Source of the DNA: Pokkaliibacter plantistimulans
GTDB taxonomy: Bacteria > Pseudomonadota > Gammaproteobacteria > Pseudomonadales > Balneatricaceae
NCBI RefSeq assembly: GCF_046844695.1
Contig: NZ_CP177354.1
Coordinates: 4,092,001 to 4,156,000, forward strand
Direction: 5' to 3'
Length of the DNA stretch: 64,000 nt
Shown here: positions 8,940-16,406 of the stretch, piece after piece
How the letters are laid out: each line of letters begins with the position of its first letter
Position numbering within the stretch: the stretch's first letter is position 1
Program-made: the position numbers and the translations under genes
The notes under the pieces: model-generated
What the model saw: the letters and a program-made list of their open reading frames with translations, nothing else
What the model was told of the DNA's origin: nothing
Database searches by the model: none

Positions 8940-9635
8940 TCAGGCCAGTACGTTAGCCAGGAAATCCTTGCTCAGCTCAGCAGCACGCGCCGCGGCGGCT
9001 TCATGGTAGGAAGCGCGAACGCTGCAGTTAAAGCCATGGTCAGCATCAGGGTGAACATAGATGGACACATCACTGCGGCCAGCGAACTTGCGTTGCAGCA
9101 TATCGATGGTCGACATCGGAATATGGCTGTCTTTCTCACCGAAGTGGAACATCATGGGCACCGTGATGCTGTCGGCCAGTGCTTCGCGGTCGCCGATACG
9201 GCCACCGTAGTAAGACACACCGGCGTCAAACTTGCCGCTCGCCGCTGCCATGTAGGTCAGCAGGCCACCGAAGCAATAGCCCATCACGGCACATTTACCA
9301 TTGCTCTGCTCCGCCGCGATCACATCTCGCAGTACCAGAATGTCAGCGAGCACCTTTTCTTCATCGGTGGCTTTCAGCAGACCCAGCGCCGTTTGCATGT
9401 CGTCACCGGCATAACCCAGACTGACCTTGCGCGCAGAACGCCAGAAAATGTCAGGCGCGTAGACGTTATAGCCCTGTTCGGCATACCCCTTCACTACAGA
9501 CTGGATATGATCATTGACGCCAAAAATTTCCTGAATCAGTACGATGCTGGGTGCATTGTCCTTACCCGATCTGGCCACGAATACATCCATTTCACCATCT
9601 GCTACTGCGATACGACGCCATTCAGTGGAAATCAT
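8940..9635 (-). CDS. Dienelactone hydrolase family protein
   Basis: 231 residues, alpha/beta hydrolase fold. The catalytic triad is visible: Cys in GYCFGG, Asp in GEKDSHIP and His in DADHGFNC, exactly the DLH pattern. IVLIQEIFGVNDHI is the N-terminal strand-helix signature. Family members hydrolyse dienelactone to maleylacetate in chloroaromatic degradation, or other esters. No aromatic pathway genes are adjacent, so the substrate is open. Confidence 0.93.
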   Translation of the reverse strand: MISTEWRRIAVADGEMDVFVARSGKDNAPSIVLIQEIFGVNDHIQSVVKGYAEQGYNVYAPDIFWRSARKVSLGYAGDDMQTALGLLKATDEEKVLADILVLRDVIAAEQSNGKCAVMGYCFGGLLTYMAAASGKFDAGVSYYGGRIGDREALADSITVPMMFHFGEKDSHIPMSTIDMLQRKFAGRSDVSIYVHPDADHGFNCSVRASYHEAAAARAAELSKDFLANVLA

Positions 9636-9694
9636 CCGAATTGATCCTGTTCTAGTGTGAGTTGACCCTGCGCGAGCGCAGCTGTATTACCCGC

Positions 9695-9865
9695 CTATAT
9701 ATGGATACGACTCACGCCTATCCCAAGAGGGCAATCTTGCAGATTGTGGGGAACAACATGGCGCATGCCGGGTAACAACGCCGAGCCAACCGAGCTCCTC
9801 AGCCCCACTGCCGTCAATCCACCCATCAGCATTTTCAGTGACTGACGACGACTTACCTTGCCCAT
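9695..9865 (-). CDS. Small ORF with a Tat-like signal (possible gene remnant)
   Basis: A 56-residue ORF with a good ribosome binding site (AGGGGAG, 5 bp before ATG). The product starts MGKVSRRQSLKMLMGGLTAV: a twin-arginine motif (SRRQSLK) followed by a hydrophobic h-region. After about residue 33 there is nothing recognisable and it stops at TAG. This is either the surviving signal peptide of a lost Tat-exported enzyme or a genuine small Tat-passenger protein. The signal is clear; the function is unknown. Confidence 0.45.
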   Translation of the reverse strand: MGKVSRRQSLKMLMGGLTAVGLRSSVGSALLPGMRHVVPHNLQDCPLGIGVSRIHI

Positions 9866-10051
9866 TGCGCTCCCCTGCTCTCGTTTTTAGTTAAGTAATC
9901 ACTGCGCGAGTACAGGAGCAGTGCCAAGATCAGGCCGCACGGAACAGGGCATTCCGGAAAGCGTGAAGTGCGGTGAGGCGCCAGCCTGAACGGTGCAGCA
10001 GAGCTGCCCGATCAGGCCCGGCAAAGCAACAGGCAGTTGCAGGTCAATTAG

Positions 10052-10264
10052 CAGGCTGTTGAAAAACGTTAGCGAGGCCGCCGAGACAAGGAAATACCCC
10101 GAGGGCACAAGCAACAGGCGAAAAAGCGGAGTTTAGTGAGCTAAATGAGCATTTGACTCGCTTTGCTCGCCCCTTCGGGGCCGTGCTAAAGCACGTTCAG
10201 CCTTTGGCTGTGAGCCTGTTTTTGACGCGGTATTCGGCAACGCAGATAGATTTTCAACAGCCTG
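10052..10264. mobile_element. 213-bp MITE-like element with 14-bp terminal inverted repeats
   Basis: Perfect 14-bp terminal repeats (CAGGCTGTTGAAAA at 10052-10065 and its complement at 10251-10264) flanked by a 4-bp direct repeat TTAG (10048-10051 and 10265-10268). No transposase is inside. Interior inverted segments such as GCCCCTTCGGGGC are visible. Its right edge abuts the pncA stop codon, which lies in the TTAG duplication. A non-autonomous transposed element is the simplest reading. Confidence 0.7.
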
Positions 10265-10924
10265 TTAGAGAAGATCCGTGGACTGGATACGCTTTACCCC
10301 GGCTGCACTCATCCGCTCCCAGGCCACACCCAGCGAACCATTGAGGTCGATACCGCGGCAGGCGTCTTCGATCACATAGGTTGTCAGACCTACCTTGCGG
10401 GCGTCTTCCGCACTCCAGGCCACGCAGAAATCCGTCGCCAGCCCCACCAGAAAGACCGTGTCGATACCACGGGCCTGCAGATAGCCCGCCAGCCCGGTGT
10501 CGGTCTTCTGGTCGGCTTCATAGAAAGCGGAATAGCTGTCGATGGTACGGTGATAGCCTTTGCGAATGATCAGCTGTGCATGAGGCAACGCCAGCCCCGG
10601 ATGCAACGCCGCATCATCCGTCCCCTGCACACCATGTGCAGGCCACAGCACCTGCGTGCCATAGGGCAGCTCAACGGTTTCAAATGGTTGTTTACCCTGA
10701 TGCTGGGTGGCAAAGGAGATATGGTCAGCCGGGTGCCAGTCCTGGGTCAGCACCACATTGCTGAATACCTTGCCCAGCTGATTGATCAGCGGCACCACGG
10801 CATCCCCGTCTGCGACCGCCAGCGTACCGCCGGGCACGAAGCAGTTCTGTACATCAATCACCAGTAAGGCGCAGCGTTCTTTGTCCACCAGCAGGGACTG
10901 TTTCGATGACGCTCTCTCAGACAT
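10265..10924 (-). CDS. pncA: Nicotinamidase/pyrazinamidase
   Basis: 219 residues of the isochorismatase-like fold. The N-terminus VIDVQNCFVPGGTLAV carries the catalytic Asp. TQDWHPADHISFA provides the metal-binding D-x-H-(3)-H cluster. IRKGYH holds the catalytic Lys region and GLATDFCVAWSAEDA has the nucleophilic Cys. It converts nicotinamide to nicotinate for the NAD salvage (Preiss-Handler) route. A MITE-like element is inserted exactly at the 3' end; the stop codon TAA survives within the target duplication, so the protein appears intact. Confidence 0.95.
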   Translation of the reverse strand: MSERASSKQSLLVDKERCALLVIDVQNCFVPGGTLAVADGDAVVPLINQLGKVFSNVVLTQDWHPADHISFATQHQGKQPFETVELPYGTQVLWPAHGVQGTDDAALHPGLALPHAQLIIRKGYHRTIDSYSAFYEADQKTDTGLAGYLQARGIDTVFLVGLATDFCVAWSAEDARKVGLTTYVIEDACRGIDLNGSLGVAWERMSAAGVKRIQSTDLL

Positions 10925-11097
10925 GGCACGCTCCCGGTTAATTACATCGGCTCAGGCAAAGCAGTTGATTCAGGTACACGGAATAATGCAGGCATAGTAG
11001 CAGCTGAACAGCGCCGTTGCAGACGACACTGCCCAGTCAGCCTAATGCAGGCTCAGATCGTGAACGACTTCTTAGCAATCGGCCTGCCAGTTAGCAA

Positions 11098-11733
11098 TCA
11101 GCCTGCCAACTCAGCCAGCTTAGCCATCGCTTCTGACTTGCTGATGACATCACCGTACTTGTTGTCAATGTCGAACAGGTTCGATTCATGAGGCCCGGGA
11201 TGACGATCCCCGACACACTCGCGGACCACGATGGTGCGAAAACCATGCTGTACCGCACCTACCGCCGTGGCACGGATACAGCCACTGGTCGAGCAGCCTA
11301 TCAGCACCACGGTATCCACGCCCTGCGCCACCAGCGTGGCGGCCAGACTGGTGCCAAAGAATGAACTGGCGTACTGCTTGGTAAACACCAGCTCGGAAGA
11401 AAGCGGCAGCATGTCCGGGCAGAACTCGGCCAGTGGATTGCCTGCCACCATAGCCTTCATCACCGGAGCCTTTTTCACCCAGATACCGCCATCGGCAAAA
11501 CCGGGCTGATAGCGAATGTTGGTATGCATCACCGGTGTGCCAAGGGCGCGGGCCTGCGCCAGCAGCTCAACGCTTTCGGCTAAGGCCGTCACCACACCGG
11601 GGGCAAACAGAGGCGACCCTTCGGTGGTATAGCCCTGCATGAAGTCGATCACAATCAGCGCCGCCTTGTTACCAAAGCCGATGCGGCTGTCCCACACGCC
11701 CTTGTAGTTGTCGGTCAGTGAGGTGGTACTCAT
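11098..11733 (-). CDS. Isochorismatase-family amidohydrolase, NicF/N-carbamoylsarcosine amidase type
   Basis: 211 residues. ALIVIDFMQGYTTEGSPL gives the catalytic Asp, FTKQYASSFFGTSL the Lys, and GCSTSGCIRATAVGA the Cys nucleophile. RYQPGFADGG and ECVGDRHPGPHE are typical of the N-carbamoylsarcosine amidohydrolase/maleamate amidohydrolase (NicF) branch. Twelve bases upstream lies the C-terminal half of a NicE-like maleate isomerase, the enzyme that follows NicF in aerobic nicotinate degradation, so a maleamate substrate is a reasonable inference. The pathway around it is broken. Confidence 0.85.
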   Translation of the reverse strand: MSTTSLTDNYKGVWDSRIGFGNKAALIVIDFMQGYTTEGSPLFAPGVVTALAESVELLAQARALGTPVMHTNIRYQPGFADGGIWVKKAPVMKAMVAGNPLAEFCPDMLPLSSELVFTKQYASSFFGTSLAATLVAQGVDTVVLIGCSTSGCIRATAVGAVQHGFRTIVVRECVGDRHPGPHESNLFDIDNKYGDVISKSEAMAKLAELAG

Positions 11734-11744
11734 AACTTCACCTC

Positions 11745-12098
11745 TCAGTACGCGCCAGACAGCAGAGCACCGGCACCGGGCACCACCGGTTCCAGCTCCA
11801 GTGCCTTGAGCATGGCGTAGGTGGTCGCTACGGCAGCGGTGACTACGGGTTTGCCCGTCAGCGCCTCGACCTTGGCAATAGCTGGCAGCGAAGGCATCTG
11901 CACACAGGCAGACAGTACGATGACATCTACATCGTCCAGATTGAGACCACTGACGATCTCCGGTAACCGCACAGGATCATGACACGCGACGTCAAGATTA
12001 TCGGGAATCTCCAGGGCGATATGGTCCACCACATCAAAACCTTCGCTGGCAATATAGTCCACCACCAGCTCCGTCAGCGGCTTCATATAGGCCACCAG
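11745..12098 (-). pseudogene. Asp/Glu racemase-family gene, C-terminal half (NicE/maleate isomerase-like)
   Basis: Only the C-terminal ~115 residues are recognisable, from AYMKPLTELVVDYIASEGFD through VIVLSACVQMPSLPAI (with the second catalytic Cys) to PGAGALLSGAY. Full-length relatives are ~240-250 residues. The family-type reading stops abruptly near 12098, where the DNA becomes the 3' end of an EamA gene on the opposite strand. The frame stays open to 12308 but the extra sequence is antisense to that fragment and has no family resemblance. The first catalytic Cys and half the fold are gone, so this is a broken gene. Confidence 0.8.
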
Positions 12099-12105
12099 GA
12101 CCATC

Positions 12106-12276
12106 AGCGTGAAATTTGTGGTCACCCTTGTCGCCATGGTTATTGGTGCATTACTGCTGGGCGAGCACCTGTCCACCCTGCAACTCATAGGCTCTGTCAT
12201 CATTTTCTGCGGCTGCGCACTGGCGCTGGGAATAATACCCCAGCGTCGAGCCCCCGCCCTTGAACTGGACATCTGA
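12106..12276 (+). pseudogene. EamA/DMT transporter, C-terminal fragment
   Basis: Reading + strand in the frame of the TGA at 12274-12276 gives KFVVTLVAMVIGALLLGEHL, then STLQLIGSVIIFCGCALALG, then a polar tail: the last two transmembrane helices of an EamA-domain exporter. Everything upstream of about 12106 belongs to the opposite-strand racemase fragment. A usual EamA protein is ~300 residues; about 55 remain. Confidence 0.75.
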
Positions 12277-12402
12277 ACCACCACCCGCCGCCAGGACACT
12301 GGCGGCATCGGCGATTGCCGACTTTACTATCTCTCTGCAACTTCCCTGTGCGCCACCCGACCCGAAGGCAAAACACCACAACGAAGCTCAAGGAGAGCAG
12401 CC

Positions 12403-12846
12403 ATGCCCAATACCGTTCGCCTGCACCGAGTTATTCGCACCAGCCCTGACACCCTCTACCGGGCTTTTCTGGAAGCGGACGCCATCTGCAAATGGCTACC
12501 ACCCCACGGTTTTACCTGCACAGTGCACGAGATCGATGTCAGAGTGGGTGGCCGCTACCGCATGTCGTTCACCAACTTCAGCAATGGTCAGCAGCACAGC
12601 TTTGGTGGTGAATATCTGCAGCTGGAGCCCGGCGAGACCATCCGTCATACCGACATTTTTGAAGACACCGGCCTGCCCGGCACCATGGTGACAACGATTT
12701 CACTGGCACCGGTTTCCTGCGGCACCGAGCTGCACATCGTGCAGGAAGGCATACCCGAAGCCATTCCTGTTGAGCATTGCTACCTTGGCTGGCAGGAATC
12801 ACTGCAACTGCTGGCATTGCTAGTCGAGGCCAAAGTGGGCGAGTGA
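12403..12846 (+). CDS. SRPBCC (AHSA1/START-like) domain protein
   Basis: 147 residues with a strong ribosome binding site (AAGGAGAG). The pattern RVIRTSPDTLYRAFLEADAI, then KWLPP, VGGRYRMSF and TVTTISLAPV-like strands is the AHSA1/polyketide-cyclase-like helix-grip fold that binds hydrophobic ligands. It is intact despite being surrounded by broken genes. The biological role is unknown. Confidence 0.88.
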   Translation: MPNTVRLHRVIRTSPDTLYRAFLEADAICKWLPPHGFTCTVHEIDVRVGGRYRMSFTNFSNGQQHSFGGEYLQLEPGETIRHTDIFEDTGLPGTMVTTISLAPVSCGTELHIVQEGIPEAIPVEHCYLGWQESLQLLALLVEAKVGE

Positions 12847-12890
12847 CCTGCCCTAAAGCAAACGCCCGGCCAGAGCCGGGCGTCGCCAAA

Positions 12891-12960
12891 GAACAGATGT
12901 GCTATCCAAAAAAAAGAACAGATGCACCATCCCCAAAAAAGAACAGATATCTATCCCAAA
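12891..12960. repeat. Three tandem ~25-bp repeats
   Basis: The motif GAACAGAT recurs at 12891, 12916 and 12941, each copy followed by a variable CTATCC/CACCATCC segment and an A-rich run. A 7-bp GC hairpin (CGCCCGG/CCGGGCG, 12863-12882) precedes the array. It sits between two convergent genes. Confidence 0.7.
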
Positions 12961-12972
12961 ATAGTTACAGCA

Positions 12973-13965
12973 TCAATAAGTACAGGCATTGTCCGCCATG
13001 TAGTCATGGACCTGAATCTTGCCGGAGACGATATCTGCCTGAATTTCTTCCATTTTGGCCTTCATGTCAGCGGTGATCAGATCCTTGTTGTACTGATCAT
13101 AAGCCCAGGACACACCATTCTCAGCCAGACCCAGCGCCTTCACGCCCGGCTTCCAGGTGCCATCCTGCACTTCCTTGAAGGTGTTGTAGGCAGCCACATC
13201 CACGCTCTTGACCATAGAGGTCAGCATCACGCCGGGGTGCAGGTAGTTCTGGTTGGAATCGACACCGATGGCATATTTATGCGCATCTGCTGCTGCCTGA
13301 TATACCCCCAGACCGGTGCCGCCAGCTGCGGCGAACACGACGTCGGCACCGCGATCAAACTGGCTCTTGGCCAGCTCACCGCCTTTACCGGGGTTATTCC
13401 AGGCCTCAGGGGTGGAGCCGGTCATGTTCTGATACACCGTGATGTCCTTGTTGATATACTTGGCGCCCTGCTCGTAGCCGCACTCAAAGCGACGAATCAA
13501 ACCGATATCCATGCCGCCGACGAAGCCCACCTTGCCGCTCTTGCTGGCCATGGCAGCCAGGGCACCAACCAGGAATGAACCTTCCTGTTCCTTGAAGACA
13601 ATGGACTCTACATTGGGCTGATCGACCACCGAGTCAATAATGGCAAACTTGGACTCGGGGTTTTCCTTGGCGACCTTTTCCAGTGCATTGGCCTCGTCAA
13701 AACCTACCGCGATGATGGGATTCATCTTGCGCTTGGCCATTTTCGACAGACCCTGCTCGATCTGTGGCGTGTTGGTTGGCTCAAACTCAAACACCTTGAT
13801 GCCCGTATCCTTGGTGAAGCGCGCCACACCATTGACCACTGACTCGTTGAATGACTTGTCGAACTTTCCACCAAGCCCATACACCACTGCCGGCTTGAAC
13901 TCTTCTGCCTGCACCTGAGACGCCACCAGTAAAGCCAAACCTGTTACTGCCAGTACTTTCTTCAT
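12973..13965 (-). CDS. BMP-family ABC transporter substrate-binding protein (PnrA/Med type)
   Basis: 330 residues with a signal peptide (MKKVLAVTGLALLVASQVQA-EE). The mature protein has the Med/TmpC/PnrA pattern: YGLGGKFDKSFNESVVNGV, EQGLSKMAKRKMNPIIAVGF, VGFVGGMDIGLIRRFECGYE, VVFAAAGGTGLGVYQAA and AIGVDSNQN. BMP proteins bind purine nucleosides or related ligands in the periplasm. No matching ATPase or permeases are adjacent (the nearby ABC genes are broken Liv-type), so it is an orphan binding protein here. Confidence 0.92.
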   Translation of the reverse strand: MKKVLAVTGLALLVASQVQAEEFKPAVVYGLGGKFDKSFNESVVNGVARFTKDTGIKVFEFEPTNTPQIEQGLSKMAKRKMNPIIAVGFDEANALEKVAKENPESKFAIIDSVVDQPNVESIVFKEQEGSFLVGALAAMASKSGKVGFVGGMDIGLIRRFECGYEQGAKYINKDITVYQNMTGSTPEAWNNPGKGGELAKSQFDRGADVVFAAAGGTGLGVYQAAADAHKYAIGVDSNQNYLHPGVMLTSMVKSVDVAAYNTFKEVQDGTWKPGVKALGLAENGVSWAYDQYNKDLITADMKAKMEEIQADIVSGKIQVHDYMADNACTY

Positions 13966-14363
13966 GAGTCACCCTTATTAGTGGTCCTGGGCACTGCTTT
14001 CTGTTGCTGCGCCCGACTAATCCTTCACAGCCGTTTTCAGTGGCTGACACCACTTTCTGACTGGATGGTCAATTTCTCTAGCAAATTCAGTGCACACTCT
14101 TCAATCAGAGCAAATCAGATAGCAGCTAATGCCGATGGTGACAACGCCATACCCGCTTCACGGCGCAAATTTATCTCAGCTCAGCACTGATTTGCCACCA
14201 TACGCTAGCCCGGTCTGACCGGCCCCCGGCGATACCCATGCATACATTATTAACAAGATCGGAAATACCACCCGAAAACTGCCTATTCAGCCAGTAAAAA
14301 CAAGGCCAACATCTTTCTTTGTTAAGTAAACACCACATTAACTTAAGCTGATCGCGACTGCCG
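13966..14363. other. 398-bp intergenic region
   Basis: Upstream region of both the BMP gene (minus strand) and the broken dehydrogenase gene (plus strand). It is AT-richer than its surroundings near 14240-14350. I see no ORF worth calling and no clear operator. Confidence 0.5.
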
Positions 14364-14926
14364 ATGATGAAAGATAACCCAGACCATCCGCTGATCTTAT
14401 GGGTCAATGGCAAACCGGTAAGACCGACCATTGCAGCAGATCCCCCCCCTGCTGCTGGCACTCTGCAACGACCTGCAACTGAACGGCCCGCAATATGGCT
14501 GTGGACTGGGCGAATGTGGTGCATGCACGGTATTACTGGACGGAAAAGTGGCACGCTCGTGCATGTTACCCGCACAGGTAGCAGTGGGACGCGAGGTAAC
14601 AACACTGGAAGGTCTGGGCAGCCTCGACCATCTGCATCCGGTGCAGCAGGCCATTATCGAGGAGCAGGCAGCCCAGTGTGGTTACTATCTGAACGGGATG
14701 GTAATGATTACAGCGACACTGTTACAGCACATCCCCCGCGCCGTCGATCTGGTCAAATCCGTGGCACAGCGCGCTAACAGGGAAGCACGCGAGGGCAGCT
14801 GGAAGCCCAAGGCAGCCGTCGGCAACATCGTCAAGGGCCGCGGCTTTGCTACGCCCGTGACATCCACAGTAAATTCCCCGGCTTCGGCGCGGCCTGGGCG
14901 GCCTGGGTAGCGGATCAAGGCCCTGC
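14364..14926 (+). pseudogene. Xanthine-dehydrogenase-family chimera: 2Fe-2S subunit joined to a molybdopterin-subunit tail
   Basis: The start reads LILWVNGKPV, then a C8 tract (14442-14449) shifts the frame. The second frame continues LLLALCNDLQLNGPQYGCGL, then GECGACTVLLDG with the plant-type 2Fe-2S cysteines, as in nicotinate (NicA) or isoquinoline dehydrogenase small subunits. The next cluster reads CGYYLNGM where the family has CGYCxNGM, so one Fe-S cysteine is lost. From about 14735 the text changes to what looks like the end of the large subunit (VGNIVKGRGF; then HSKFPGFGAAWAAWV in another frame). Frameshifts plus deletion make it non-functional. Confidence 0.75.
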
Positions 14927-14964
14927 TGACAGCATACTGTCTGCCGCCGTGTTCGGCGCTGGAC

Positions 14965-15414
14965 ATGGAATCCATCGACACCGCGCTCGTGATCGTGATC
15001 GTGATCGTGGTAGTAGGCAGCATGGGCTCGATTCCCGTTGCTTTCCTTGCAGCAGTGCTGATCTCTGAGCTGAAGGCACTGTGTATTGCCATCGGCAACC
15101 TGCACCTGTTCGGCATGGACTTCGCCGTGCCCAAACTGACTCTGGTGGTCGAGTCTCTGGTAATGGTGCTGCTGGGCGGTATTCAGACCCTGATCGGGCC
15201 GATAGCCGGTGCTCCGCTGTTCACCTGGCTGCACGACTCCATTGCCCGCGAAACCGAATACTGGAAAGCCGTACTGGGTCTGGTGGTACTGGTACTGGTG
15301 CTACTGTTCCCGGCCGGTATCGTCGGCACCCTGCACCATGCCTACCTCAGCCTGCTGAGCAAAAGCCGCAAGCTGGCCAAACCCGTCGCCAAAGAACTGA
15401 AGGAGGCGCTATGA
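14965..15414 (+). pseudogene. LivH-LivM chimera (branched-chain amino acid ABC permease fragments)
   Basis: An open 149-codon frame that joins two different proteins. Residues ~14-62 (VVVGSMGSIP, LAAVLISELKALCIA, FAVPKLTLVVES) are the C-terminal end of a LivH-type permease. From LVMVLLGGIQTLIGPIAGAP to ETEYWKAVLGLVVLVLVLLF and PAGIVG it is the C-terminal end of a LivM-type permease. The join falls in VExLVMV, a string both ends share. The N-terminal membrane domains of both are absent, so it cannot form a normal permease. The stop overlaps the next start (ATGA). Confidence 0.75.
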
Positions 15415-16132
15415 CCGCTCAGCCAACGACCCTGCTCAGTGTGCAGAACATCAGCAAATCCTTTGGTGGCGTCAAGGCGGTCAAGGGTGTGTCCTTTGAC
15501 CTGCCACGGGGCCAGCTGCTGGCCTTGCTGGGCCCAACGGCGCCGGCAAATCCACCACCATGAAGGCCGTCATGGGCCTGCTGAACCGCACCCAGGGTGA
15601 TATTCACTTCTGCGGTGAAAGCATCCGCAATGCCAGCCCTCACCGTATCGCACAGATGGGCATGGGCTTCGTCCCCGAAGACCGGCGGGTGTTTACCGAT
15701 CTGACCGTAATGGAAAATCTGGAAGTCGGCCGTCAGGCGATCCGTCAGGACGCTCCTCACTGGACCCCGGAAAAGCTGTTCAGGCTGTTCCCCAATCTGG
15801 GGGAAATGCCCCATCGCCCCGGTGGTCAGATGAGCGGCGGTGAGCAGCAGATGCTGACGGTCTCACGCACCCTGATGGGCAATCCCTATCTGGTGCTGCT
15901 GGACGAACCATCGGAAGGCGTAGCCCCCGTGATCGTCGAGCAGATGGCCAACATGATTCTGCAGCTCAAACGCGAAGGGCTGTCGATTCTGCTGTCCGAA
16001 CAGAATATCCACTTCGCCGAGCTGGTCAGCGACCGCGCCTATGTACTGGAAAATGGCCATATCCGCTATCAGGGCAGCATGGCCGAACTGGCTGCCGATG
16101 AGGAAGCAAGACGCGCCTATCTGGCCGTCTGA
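15411..16132 (+). pseudogene. LivG-LivF chimeric ABC ATPase with frameshift
   Basis: The N-terminus (LLSVQNISKSFGGVKAVKGV, then SFDLPRGQLLALLG) is LivG-like, while everything after Walker A (MKAVMGLLNRTQGDIHFCGE; GFVPEDRRVFTDLTV; LDEPSEGVAPVIVEQM; LLSEQN) is LivF-like. At 15531-15550 the Walker A codons for GPNGAGKST are present but one G is missing before CCC, so the frame from 15411 ends at 15561-15563. The remaining 15560-16132 frame lacks its P-loop. Recombination between paralogous ATPase genes at the P-loop plus a 1-base deletion explains it. AAGGAGG precedes the start. Confidence 0.78.
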
Positions 16133-16258
16133 GGTTCCCCTCTGCCTGCTGCGCGCCAGCCATACGGCGTGAACAGACCTGCAGCATGCTCATTCAGGAC
16201 AATGTTCATTCAGGACAAGCAACCTCTGGACGTTCTGACCTCAGGAACGCCAGCCTTA

Positions 16259-16291
16259 CCGCCTGCCGGGTAATCGTCAGGCGGCTTTTTT
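16259..16291 (+). terminator. Intrinsic terminator after the liv remnant
   Basis: A stem of CCGCCTG/CAGGCGG with a 12-nt loop followed by C and seven T-rich bases. A good rho-independent terminator for the former liv operon. A 15-bp direct repeat around TTCATTCAGGACA (16191-16218) lies just before it. Confidence 0.8.
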
Positions 16292-16406
16292 ATCCCACTG
16301 CCTGCTGATTACCCGCCATTTCAGAAAGAATCCATCTTGCTCCCCCGGCTTTTTCCGCCATACAGGAAGCCCTAGGCTAAGCAGATAACATCGGCCCACT
16401 ACCAGA

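Noticed and set aside
11745..12308. A complete 187-residue racemase-family protein
   Set aside because: The first ~70 residues are antisense to an EamA 3' end and contain no racemase features; the frame is open by chance.
12891..12960. Short regularly spaced repeats as a CRISPR array
   Set aside because: Only three ~25-bp units in direct tandem with no unique spacers and no cas genes anywhere in the window.
14364..14450. Phase-variable gene controlled by the C8 tract
   Set aside because: Even in the corrected frame the product lacks an Fe-S cysteine and runs into a deleted large subunit, so switching would not restore function.
14722..15234. Minus-strand ORF with an HDHDHDH run that looks metal-binding
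   Set aside because: It is antisense to the LivH/LivM chimera; the His-Asp run is the reverse reading of the GTGATC microsatellite that encodes Val-Ile on the real strand.
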